Assembly (NCBI GenBank): GCA_022559845.1
Contig: CM040118.1
Coordinates: forward strand, 163,452,331-163,516,330
DNA length: 64,000 nucleotides
Source of the DNA: Amorphophallus konjac
Taxonomy: Eukaryota > Streptophyta > Magnoliopsida > Alismatales > Araceae
Direction of reading: 5' to 3'
Made by a program: the position numbers and the translations under genes. Position 1 is the stretch's first letter. Every line of letters starts with the position of its first letter. Positions 55,118 through 64,000 of the stretch are shown here, piece after piece. The notes under the pieces are model-generated. The model did not search any database and was not told where the DNA came from. It was given only the letters and a program-made list of their open reading frames with translations.

Positions 55118-58084
55118 TGATCTTTCTCTTTATTCCTTATCTTCACATTTATCTTTTCATTTTCTTTCTATTCTTTCCTCCTTACCCTTTCGGGGTTCTC
55201 ACCCTTTTCTTGTTATTTTCGAGGCTTTAGTCCTCCTTGATCTCAGTTAATCTCTGTTCATTCTGTATTTGGTTCCTTGTTATCAGGGCCTCTGTGCCTT
55301 AACGAGGGAGTTCTAGCCCTCGTCTCTCTTCTTCTTATTTCTTCTTCGTCCAGTTTGATGTCTGCCGCTCCTCCATGTCAAGGAATATCTACACATTGAT
55401 ATCCTTTTCACCCTTTTATCATGGCAAGCAAGGAATATAAAGCTCGTGCTGATCAAAAGCTCGATGATCATGTTCGCTTCAGGATGCCGGTTTCCGCACC
55501 ATGGATTTGCAAAGGTATCGTTAGTTTGTGCAAGAAAATGTTATCATTGCTATTATCTCTCTTACACCTGCACATGCTTATAACGTTGGTTCCTCAACAT
55601 GGTCGAGTGGCTTTAGTTGAATTTGCTTAATTAGTCAAATAAAATGAGTAGCTTCTGCAGCATCTTAGGCTGGAGATAGCTTAGCGCTGGGAGTCTAGTT
55701 CTTTTCCCAATTGTTGAGGGTAACCTTTGAGTATGGGTTTTTCACACACTACACGGCAAGCCATAGCCGATCTCTCTAAGGCGCACCGTTGCTGCTTTGG
55801 CCATACTTTGGGTATGCACAAAGGTGTTTTTCTTTTCTCTGCTCGGTCAAGTACATGGGCAAGAGATGGATGGATGAGATGACCAACCTAGGCGCTCCCT
55901 AATAAGGGAGAGGTCTCAAATAGGGGCAGTCTTGACCCTCAAAAGTGAACTTTCATGCTATATCTGGCCAATAAGGGCTACCAAAATGAGAAAATGAATC
56001 AATGCACAATTATGAATCAAAGACATGGCAAGAGTGGCAGTACAGTTCCCTGCGGGATGTCATGAGCCTGGTCGCATGCGTGCCTGATAAATATGGGTCT
56101 AAAAATCAAGGACACAAAGTCCCGGCGCAACAGACCTACTCTTTGAGGGGTAGTGCCCTAGAAGGAAGTCGAACCCTGATATCTCCCATCCTGCACAAAG
56201 ATTGTCTCCAATTTTTCTTCTACTCCTCCCTCTTAGGCTGGGTTGTATCCCGAGTATGGCCTTAGTAGGGGCACCGTTCTTTAGAGGCAGTTGGTTGTGG
56301 TAAGCCGCCCCCCCATGCACACCTTACTCAAGGGAAGCCTTTAATGAGAAGGGAGGGACGACGATCCCTGGCCTGTAGTTCGAACCTGTCTTTGGGTGCT
56401 GCGGATTGCTATTGTCAAAAATACCAAAAAAAATGAGATATTGTCAAAAATCCAAAAAAAAGATGAAATATTATTCAAATCCAAAAAAATTAAATATTTT
56501 TAAAATCCAAAAAAAATTAAGAAAATTAAGAAAAATCTAAAAATATTTATCTTTTATATTTTATTTTGAGGACAGATACGTAATCCGTTTGCTAAGTGTG
56601 CAGGTTGCAAATACTCAGGCATTCCTTGCAATATCTTTTTGCTCTGCCTCCTGTCCACACTTTTGATCTGTTCTTTCCTTCTTCAATCTTATCTTTCGAT
56701 CTGTTCTGAAGCTTATGTCTTTCTCAGCTTTTGTCTGCAATGATCATATCTTTATGCGAGGGCTTTGCCTCACGATTATGAACCTGGCGGTTCTGCATCA
56801 TTTTGATCTTGGATTTTGATTGAAGATCGCGCTTTGTCATGTCTTTTGTCCCGCCGTGTCCTTCTCTCGTGTCCATGTCCCACCGTGTTGTCCCACATGC
56901 TTGTTGTTTTGTTCCTCACCCCATGTTGTTAGTTATCTTGCACATGTCGATGGGCGTCCCTCCATGTTCCGTGTGCTATCCCAACCATGTGATCCGTCAT
57001 ATTCTTATCTCAGCCATGTGTTGTCCCGCCGATTGTTGTCCTGTCACTCCATGTTCATGCATGCGTATTGTCTGTTTATGCCTTTGCTTATGTGCTCATT
57101 CGTCTTGTTGTGTTGTTTCCATTCGTCATGTTATGTCATGTTGTTTGTCGTTATGTTAATCGCTATGCTTATCTTGTTTGTCTTATACATAAAAAAATCC
57201 ATAAAAAATCCAAAAATGAAAATCCAAAAAGCTTGTCGTTTCACCTGCACAGGTAAGTCAGGTATGGCCTTCTATCCTTGTCACCCTTATTACATTATTA
57301 TATGGTACTATAATATATTATCTCGAGAACTAGTTGGTTATCTACGTGTTCCAGGATCTGATGTTCCCCTTTAACAAAAATGATGATGATCCAGGTTCAC
57401 GTGTTTAATCTCCGGATAGGCCGTTAGGTTGGGATATCATGGGGAGGATGGTTCTATCCTGCACGCCGTGGTTGCGAATAGTGTCTTGACTCTGATTTTC
57501 CTAGCTTAGCAATATTATTCTCGAGTATTTTATATTTTAATCTTTCTTTGCATTTGTTTTAACGATTTCTTTTATTTTAGCCCAGCATGCATCATACGCA
57601 TATTTTTGAGCTTTCATGACCCATGGTTTGCTTGAAGAATGTCCCGTCAGTGATGGTTAACTGTGCGTTCAGTGTTTGCGTAAGAGGAACAAATTCCACA
57701 GTGAGTTGGAAGGTTCTCTTTGGTCGATTCGCTTGGTTTGGTTGATTAAGAGGTCCTCGTCTGGAGCTTTAGCCTATTTCGTTTACTTTTGCCGCCTGCT
57801 TTTGGCCTCCTCATTGGACCGCGGGATTATGTCCCCCATGAGGTTGGTCTTGTCGATTTATTTCATTTAGTTTAGTTCCTCCATACTGGTGTTGCTTTTG
57901 GTTTTATCATTCCTTGCGTTTGGTTTAGAGTTTTCCAGAAGATTCTTATCGCTTGTTGGTAAAAATAGGTGTCGGTTTACCTTAACGCCCGCTTTTCAGT
58001 TTGCTCCGCTGCATTTCCGCTTCATCTCCATGTTCCATGTCACTTCCGCTTCACCTCCGCTCGCTCCCCTTCAAAGAGGACGTT
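55118..58084. other. L interior, right part: no gene recognised
   Basis: About 3 kb of T-rich and mixed sequence with short ORFs only. It includes A-rich runs of AAAATCCAAAAAAA type at 56405-56545 and 57186-57235, a low-complexity form I associate with the non-coding 3' region of plant Gypsy elements. Confidence 0.6.
56405..56545. repeat. A-rich AAAATCCAAAAAA repeats
   Basis: Seven or so imperfect units of TCCAAAAAAA with TTAAAAT or GAAATATT spacers; a shorter group is at 57186-57235. Confidence 0.7.
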
Positions 58085-58097
58085 AAGGAGGGGCATC
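58085..58097 (+). other. L polypurine tract
   Basis: AAGGAGGGGCATC before TGTTGACACCC. Confidence 0.75.
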
Positions 58098-59867
58098 TGT
58101 TGACACCCATTTTATGCCGATAAGTTGAGCCGTTCCTCTTACTCCCATTTGTTGATGTCTCGAGTTATCCATCACCCGTTAGGGCTATTTTCAGGCATGC
58201 TTTGGGCCAGTTTTATGCGTTGCCTCCCTCCTTGGTTATGTCCAAGTTGATTCAGGGCTTAACGGGCCTTGGTTTTGGTTAATCGAGCTTTTCTATAAGT
58301 TTCAAGCTCCCATGTGCATGTACAGTTCATCCCGGGCCGCTAAATCCATGTGCGGTTGACTGTGAACCATCCATCTATTTTGGAGTATTTTGTTTAATTT
58401 TCTGAATTTCCACCGACAAGCCTTTATGCGGTCCTATTCTGGCCGTTCAACTTGATGAACGGACGTGTTGTGACCGCCCATCTCTCAGAGTCCTACGCTT
58501 GAGGGTTTTCTCAGATAATTATCCAATTAATCTATTTATCACCGACAAGGCTAGAACGGTTTGTCCTTGGCCGCTCAACCTTTGAACGGTCTCATCTGAG
58601 CCGTTCATCTATGAGAGTCCAACGGCGAAGGTTTCGATCAGTTCGATGGATAATTTGGATTATTTATGAATTATTTTGAATTTCCACCGACACGGTTGGA
58701 TGGCCAGGAGATGACCGCACATCCAGTTGAGCGGTCTATCGTAAGACCGTTCATCCGTTCGATTGCTTAATTTCAATAGATTTTATTCCTTTTATCAGTG
58801 GTTAAACCCCTCAACTTTGTCCTCAATTTTCTCCATGGATTCTCAACCAAATCGGATGAGATTTGATCCTAACGAAAGCTGAGGATATTATCTTCACTTT
58901 ATCTTTTGATATCTCGGATTAATATCCACTGGAAACCCTAATTTTGAGCTTGGACTTTAGGTGCTCTATAAATAGACCCTAAAGGTTGGGTTGGAAAGGG
59001 GGGGAGATTTCTGGTCGACGGCGAAGCCCTGCCGCATTCTTGAGTGACCTAGCACCAAGGAGGGAGGCTTTCCACGTCCATACAAGCCTCCGGTTCAGGG
59101 AGTAGTCCAATTTTTGAGCCTTTTGCGTTTGATAGTTTTGTCCACTTTTTGATTGCATGCATCACGTTTCATACTTTCTCCCCACATTTCTCTTCATCTT
59201 CATTGCCATGCACACACCCACCTACGTTTTTGACACCCTAGGGGTTTAAAATCCCCCAGGTATCCCCCTTTCCACTTATTCATGGTCATTTGACATTATT
59301 TTGGCATTTACTACACCATTCAGTTCTAATCTAGGTTTTCTCTCTATGTTTTTGTGTCGTTTTGTAGGTCAGCAATCCCTAGCACGAGGCCCATCCCCTC
59401 TGGCCGGCTGGAGAGGGTGGAGGTTGGACCCCTTTGTGACTTCTGACTTGGTGGTCTTGCACGATTCTCTATTAGCCATTCAAGAAGACGTGCGGTGCTA
59501 CGTGGACCGTCCTTCTTCTTCCTGCGGTCATGACAGAGCCGTTCAACTTCCAGGAGCGCTTCATCCCGCATCTTCTGCAGCGTCCTTAATTAGGTGGTCT
59601 ATCGTGATACCATGCATCCCATAGGCGGTTGTTCAGGAGCCGTTCATCATCCCAGCACTGTAGGTCAGACGAGTGTCTCTCCCTCTTTCCAAGGCACGGC
59701 GTGTTCATCGCGTTCGGTGCTTTGGTGGCGATCACGGTTCTTTACATTCTTCTGTTCTCCTTCTACTACCCTATTTTATTTTACATATCGATTATTAGAA
59801 GGAGAGAAGATATCTTTCAATCCGGTACCGAAGAAGAAGAAGAAGAGTAGAACAAAACATATCAACA
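58098..59867 (+). repeat. L 3' LTR (1.77 kb)
   Basis: Aligns over its full length with 42403-44169, same termini, TATAAATAG at 58967, same CCGTTCAT words. Differences are mostly C/T or A/G. Confidence 0.92.
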
Positions 59868-60654
59868 GAGGTGCGGTTAAGCTCGGCCGTGGGTTCATGG
59901 AACGGTGAGGGTTTCGGAGGGGTTTCTTCATGGATCGACGTCCATGGCGCGTCGTTTCTTCGATGAAGGTAGGGTGATGGACCCCCAGCTCGTGCATTCC
60001 CTTTCCCGTGAGTTTCGTAGGCCGTGGTGAGCCAAGCGGGCTTATTTGAGCTTTTTGGGAAAAATCCATATTTTTGGGGTGTGAGCCGGATCGCCCATTT
60101 TACGGTGTTTCGGACCGATTCAAGGCTTTAGATGTATGCTAGGAGGGTCGGGGGATCTTCCCCCCTTGTTTTACCCATCATCCGTGGATGATCGAGGCGT
60201 GGAATGGGTTTTTTGGGTGTTTCCCGCCGTCCCGTTCTCGGGACGATTTGGCGGTCCTTCCAGAGACCGCCAGACCCTTTGGCGGCCCAGGGTAGGTGCG
60301 CCAGAGCCTGTGGCGGCCCAAGGTGGGTGCGCTACAGGGCACCATTTTGTCGGCAAGTCCCGACATCGTCTGGCGACCGCTCGATAAACCACCAGACGCT
60401 GTGGCGGCCCGGGGTTAGATCGCAACCTCATTTCGACCGTCGCTTCTCGAGTTGCGTGCTTTCTGCCGTCGGGAGTCACGTGCCTCTAGCATCCGTAGGT
60501 ACGGGTGCTAGAGGGATTCTAGCGCACCAAGGCTTGACCACTATAGCGCTGTGGCCGCCTGGGATTGGTGCGCCAGAGCCAACGTGGCTTCTTTGTCTAG
60601 CGCTCCTGTGTTGGACCGCTAGAGTCCTGTGGCGGACCAGTGTAGGACCGCCAT
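59868..60654 (+). repeat. G 3' LTR, continuation after L
   Basis: Aligns with 5' LTR 36516-37308, from GAGGTGCGGTTAAGCTCGG through the GGCGG/GCGCCA array to GGACCGCCAT, where K sequence begins. Confidence 0.88.
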
Positions 60655-60809
60655 TGATGGGGGCATCGCTCGCCCTTCACATTTTTCCAAGCTCCTATTG
60701 CTCGCCATCATGGCTCCATTGTGTCTGTTACATTTTTCTGAAGTCGAGTCATGTAATTTTCATATTTTATTTGAGTCATATCATTGTAATTTTCCTTTTA
60801 TTTGAGTCT
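60655..60809 (+). repeat. K LTR, 5' fragment
   Basis: TGATGGGGGCATCGCTCGCCC matches the start of solo LTR K (21195) and stays alignable for about 155 bp, then changes to D sequence. It begins exactly at a TG end within the G LTR; GCCAT on its left would be the target site. Confidence 0.83.
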
Positions 60810-60924
60810 ATTGCACTCCTACAGTTTTAATGATGCCTCACACTATAAGTCAATCTTGATAATCCATATCAATACATTCCACTTATTCATTTTTTCAGAT
60901 ACTGCATTCTCTAGTTCTACTCAA

Positions 60925-61745
60925 ATAGTCCGTGCATACTTAGTACATCCTGCATTGCGTCCGTGCATATGCTACTTTTTCAACTAAGTAGAGTCTGTGC
61001 ATACAAGCATCTAGTCGGTGCAATCTTAGTTGCTGCACGTGACTAAGTCACTGCATTGTCCGCTCATGCATTAGTCAAATCGGTGTAATTCTCGCACCAT
61101 GCACATAAATTCCATGCACATTTAAAGTCTGTGCACTCTTTCTTGCCTAGTCCGTACATAAGAAGCTATAGGTATAACCTCGGTGCAGCACTAGTCGATG
61201 CATACTCTGCACGCATCAATTCAGTGCATTCGATGTCTACACACACATACGAGGTCGGTGCAAATGTCATTTATGCATGATCAACTTCGGTGCAATTTCT
61301 TATCTTAGGCAAGATTTAAGTCTGTGCACTGTTCTAGTCCTGAGCAATTATGTCCGTGCATGTTTGTGTTACAAAGCATTTTTAGTCTGTGCAAGACTTA
61401 CATTATCTTACCCATACTAAGTCGGTGCATGGTTCATTTTGTACTAAACAGGTCAGTGTACATCCTCTTGTCTTGCATATCTTATATTATGCACATCACA
61501 ATCTGCGTATTCTTTGCATTAGGGCACCTGAACTAGGTGCAATTTCTATCTCGATGCATCTCATCGTTGGTGTAGTTTTTCTTGTAGAAGGCATGTTAGT
61601 GTCCGTGCTTTGTTTCGTCTTGTGCAATAATAGCCGTGCAATCTTTGCATTGGGTTGCATAAGGTCAGTGCAACCTTTGTTCATGTACGCACGTAAGGCC
61701 TGTGTATGTCTTGGGTTATGCTCAATCAAGGTCTGTGCATGCTCG
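60925..61745 (+). repeat. Dispersed GTCGGTGCA/GTCCGTGCAT motif array in the D LTR
   Basis: About 22 copies of AGTCGGTGCA, AGTCTGTGCA, GTCCGTGCAT and variants, one orientation, irregular spacing. Confidence 0.82.
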
Positions 61746-61838
61746 TGATCAGTGTAGCTTCCACTAATGTCTTCTCTTGTTTGGCAGGTTTGTCACCTGG
61801 TCGAGCAGGTGTTCGGCGAACCCAAAACCAGTGAGGGT

Positions 61839-61995
61839 ACCCCACGTGGAAGTCAATGTACCAGGACTAAGGGCTCATGATCCGAGGGAACAAAGAGAAA
61901 GGATGATCATGCCACGTGGAATTAAAAAGGGATCAGCTCTGCCAGAAGGAATGGGTGGGAATCGTGTTAACCACACGCCTCCTTCTAGCTATAGA
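61839..61995 (+). promoter_or_regulatory. D LTR promoter block
   Basis: CCACGTGGAAG, GATCCGAGGGA, CCACGTGGAA, GGGTGGGAATCGTG, CACACGCC, then a weak CTATAGAAG. The order matches B and E but the TATA is poorer. Confidence 0.5.
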
Positions 61996-62492
61996 AGAGG
62001 TCGAAGGCTGCAAGAGAAAGCTGCTAAAGAATAGAAAAAGAAAGAGAGCATCTTCAGCCACTGAAGAATTTCTCTATACGAGAGAAGAGCCTGAAGTGTT
62101 TGAGTGATCATTGTTGGGTTTTAGAGCTTGGAAGATTCCTTCTCTGGAAATTACATTTTCGATGTTTTGAGTGATTGATTTCTTCTCATTTCTTCCTTTT
62201 CAAGTTATTTCTCCAAGTTATTATATACTGTCTTGTTACCCTCTAAGTGTTCTTAGAGGAAGGGAGATTGGTTCTCCAGTTGCGAGTGAAGGCACTTCGC
62301 TCGTGTGTACCCTCTGGTTTAGAAGAAGGGAGGTTGGTCCTCCAGTTCTGATCTTGCTGGGGCAAGGTCAGGTTTAGATCCTATGGGTAGCAGGATCGGT
62401 GTTGAGGGATTTGTTCCCTCGTTGCAAGCTGTGCGACAGCAGATGTCTGCAGACTGAGTCTGCTATGCTTTATATTGCTTAGTGCAAGGAAA

Positions 62493-62548
62493 CCTTACTC
62501 CTGTGGAGTAAGGGGTGGACATAGATTTCTGTTTGCAATCGAACCACC
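62493..62548 (+). ncRNA. Two-hairpin RNA element, D copy
   Basis: CCTTACTC-ctgtg-GAGTAAGG (perfect 8 bp), GGTGGACATA, inner GATT...AATC, GAACCACC TAAAA. Confidence 0.75.
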
Positions 62549-62827
62549 TAAAAACTCTTTGTCTCCTTTCTGGTTGGGTGCTTGATCGACTGCTTCTGTG
62601 TGGTTCATTTCACTGACCTTTTATTGTGGTTCAAGCACGTCTGCAGTTCGATCACTGTTCTATTTCAATTCATCTTCATTTAGTTTCTACTTAGTGTCTC
62701 TCTCTGTGGGCTGTTCTGAAAGATTCACTTTCTGGTACTAGGATTTCATCGCTCCTAATTCAAATCGCTTTAAATTGGGGAGTGATCTATTCATCCCCCC
62801 TTCTAGCTCACTCTTCGTGCTATCAAT

Positions 62828-62839
62828 TGGTATCAGAGC
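62828..62839 (+). other. D primer binding site (initiator tRNA-Met)
   Basis: TGGTATCAGAGC two bases after the LTR end. Confidence 0.92.
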
Positions 62840-62851
62840 AGGTTACCCATC

Positions 62852-64000
62852 ATGTGGTCCAACGGCCAGGGTAATCCTGGATCTAGCGGTCCTCGAAGCT
62901 TCATGCCTGAGGGACAGTTCATAAGTCGCCCTCCTTTCTTCGATGGTACTAACTACTTCTACCGGAAGAATAGGATGGAGGTGTTTATGAGAACCCAGAG
63001 CCACAAGCTCTGGAGAGTGATCACCGTAGGGCCTTATGAGCTTCCACAAAATGAAGATGCGTGGAGGGATGATCACGTCAAACTGTCAACCATCAACTGG
63101 TCAGCCCTGAACATCATACAGTGCGCGGTTAACCCAGATGAATATGCCCGGATTTCAACCTGCAAGACTGCCAAAAAGATGTGGGATGAATTGGAGCTAA
63201 TCTACGAAGGTACATCCCAAGTGAAGGCCACTAAGGTAAACATGCTTACCACAAAATATGAATTATTTAAAATAAAATCTAAGGAGATGATCACTGAAAT
63301 GTATGCCCGGTTGTCTTTGATTATTAATTATCTTAATGGGCTTGGGAAACAAATTTCAGAGGGGAACATTGTCAGGAAAGTTCTTAGGTCGCGATCCCCC
63401 GCCTGGCACACTAAGGCCATAGTGATAGAAGAGTCTAGAGACCTGTCAAAAATGACAGTCACTGAACTGATAGGATCCCTAATGACCTACGAGATGAACT
63501 TCAAAAGGAACGGTGAAGGAAGTGTGAAGAAGGGCAAGAACATTGCCCTCAAGGTGTCCAGCAGTAAAGCTAGCAGCAGCAGTGGTAGTAGCAGTGGGGA
63601 GTCTGACAGCTTGTCAGACCTTGATCAAGAGGAGCAGGCTATGCTCACTCGTCAGTTTAAAAAATTTCGGAGAATGAAGGTAAAAACATTCAGAAGAAAA
63701 GGGCCGTACTCTTCTGGTAAGAAGTTTGATTCCAATAATGATAAAATAAGAAGCACTAAGAAGATTACATGTTATCACTGTAGGAAGAAAGGACACATAA
63801 AAGGTGAATGTCTTGAGCTCCAGAAGAAGGCCTCCAAGGTACAGCAAAAGAAACCTCAAGCTATGGTCTGCACGTGGAGTGACGAGGAGGCAGACCCAGA
63901 GGCCAACTTGTCAGAGGAAGACGAAGAAGGAATATGCCTCATGGCCAAAAGCGACGAAGAGGTAACAAATATTTTTGAGAACTTTACAATTAATGATTGG
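62852..64000 (+). CDS. gag: D gag (SIRE-like), open to the right edge
   Basis: The start ATG at 62852 (MWSNGQGNPGSSG) is just after the PBS and matches the B start. 383 codons are open with no stop. It holds the Copia gag N-domain (SRPPFFDGTNYFYRKNRMEVF, WRVITVGPYELPQNEDAW), the UBN2-like region to about residue 220 (MWDELELIYEGTSQVK, YARLSLIINYLNG), a Ser-rich linker, an intact zinc knuckle CYHCRKKGHIKGEC (63770-63811), and an acidic stretch entering the coiled-coil region. Compared with B it keeps the second knuckle Cys. Gag would form particles around the element RNA. This is the best-preserved gag in the window; pol, if present, lies to the right. Confidence 0.93.
   Translation, partial: MWSNGQGNPGSSGPRSFMPEGQFISRPPFFDGTNYFYRKNRMEVFMRTQSHKLWRVITVGPYELPQNEDAWRDDHVKLSTINWSALNIIQCAVNPDEYARISTCKTAKKMWDELELIYEGTSQVKATKVNMLTTKYELFKIKSKEMITEMYARLSLIINYLNGLGKQISEGNIVRKVLRSRSPAWHTKAIVIEESRDLSKMTVTELIGSLMTYEMNFKRNGEGSVKKGKNIALKVSSSKASSSSGSSSGESDSLSDLDQEEQAMLTRQFKKFRRMKVKTFRRKGPYSSGKKFDSNNDKIRSTKKITCYHCRKKGHIKGECLELQKKASKVQQKKPQAMVCTWSDEEADPEANLSEEDEEGICLMAKSDEEVTNIFENFTINDW

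Larger units (their letters stand above)
42403..59867 (+). mobile_element. L: large LARD-like LTR retrotransposon (17.5 kb including E)
   Basis: LTRs 42403-44169 and 58098-59867 begin TGTTGACACCC and end ATATCAACA (TGTTGA/TCAACA). Flanks are GAGGC on the left and GAGGT on the right, a 5-bp target duplication with one change. G LTR sequence resumes at once on the right. The two LTRs differ at about 7 of the first 97 bases, mostly transitions, so L is not recent. The interior has a Pro-rich ORF and unknown sequence but no pol. E is nested at 45060-53192. Confidence 0.9.
35957..60654 (+). mobile_element. Element G: Gypsy retrotransposon with non-coding interior, 3' LTR split by L
   Basis: 5' LTR 35957-39121, PBS, interior 39122-41835, PPT, 3' LTR 41836-42402 then 59868-60654, with L (42403-59867) between. 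The end of the interior (GAGGATGAAATTCCTTTAAGGGGGGAGG) is typical of Tekay/Del chromoviruses, but no chromodomain, RT or integrase is visible. It inserted into the second H interior. The end of the 3' LTR is not reached: K interrupts at 60655. Confidence 0.85.
60810..62825 (+). repeat. D 5' LTR (about 2 kb)
   Basis: Ends CGTGCTATCA before the PBS. Motif array on the left; G-boxes near 61839 and 61914; hairpins GGAG-attggtt-CTCC and GAGGG-atttgtt-CCCTC at about 62260-62425; two-hairpin RNA element at 62493. Confidence 0.78.
60810..64000 (+). mobile_element. Element D: Copia (SIRE-like), LTR and gag start, running off the right edge
   Basis: LTR (about 60810-62825), PBS, gag from 62852 to the window end. 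LTR plan and gag closely match B. The LTR start is not a clear TG terminus, so its left end is uncertain; D appears inserted in the K fragment. Confidence 0.87.

Noticed and set aside
1..64000. Host protein-coding genes, tRNA or rRNA genes, organelle DNA insertions
   Set aside because: All long ORFs trace to retroelements or shadows; I saw no tRNA cloverleaf, rRNA or plastid or mitochondrial gene text. Small genes could escape reading by eye.

Overview
This window looks like intergenic DNA from a large, repeat-rich flowering-plant genome. Almost every base belongs to nested LTR retrotransposons, and I find no host gene, tRNA, rRNA or CRISPR array. The plant assignment rests on initiator-Met primer sites (TGGTATCAGAGC) beside long LTRs, Copia gag proteins of the SIRE/Maximus type, Ty3/Gypsy polyproteins with plant-type PBS and PPT signals, and TG...CA LTR ends. 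I cannot name the species. Names used below: Y, G, G2, H and L are Ty3/Gypsy or LARD-type elements; A, B, C, D, E and F are Copia (SIRE-like) elements; K is a solo LTR family.

Layout, left to right. 1-5540: 5' half of Y on the minus strand (integrase start, RNase H, RT, protease, gag, PBS, LTR). Y is inserted in F. 5541-9822: F on the minus strand (decayed gag, PBS, 2.1 kb LTR), inserted in the 5' LTR of A. 9823-17232: A (partial 5' LTR, gag, no pol, a second ORF, PPT, complete 3' LTR), inserted in the 5' LTR of B. 17233-24040: B (LTR part, gag, start of pol), split by solo LTR K at 21195-23614 with a perfect 5-bp target duplication. 24050-25625: fragment of C. 25628-28762: fragment of G2. 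28763-35956: H arranged LTR-internal-LTR-internal. 35957 onward: G (3.2 kb LTRs, non-coding interior). The 3' LTR of G is split by the 17.5 kb LARD L (42403-59867), which itself carries Copia element E (45060-53192). The G LTR resumes at 59868-60654, is interrupted by a K fragment (60655-60809), and is followed by D (60810 to the right edge).

Nothing here works as an operon. Most coding regions are broken by stops or frameshifts; the Y pol segment and the D gag are still open. A and E lack pol where it should follow gag, and F has no pol in the short stretch visible, so this group of gag-bearing elements would need proteins from relatives such as B or D.

The most interesting layer is in the LTRs. 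Each Copia LTR has a common plan: a dispersed short-motif array in U3, then a G-box (CACGTG, not seen in F), then TATA, then a train of small hairpins, then a two-hairpin RNA element whose paired bases covary across six LTR families, then the PBS. The motif in A, B, D and E fits one degenerate consensus, about AGTCKRTRCAT, in some 10 to 50 copies per LTR. F and the unrelated Gypsy LTR G2 instead carry clusters of GTCGAC-centred palindromes. G has a GGCGG/GCGCCA hairpin array in the same LTR slot where G2 has GTCGAC. L has a CCGTTCAT-type array upstream of TATA and a separate 33-bp array of covarying hairpins. I regard these structured arrays as the best candidates for something not yet described.
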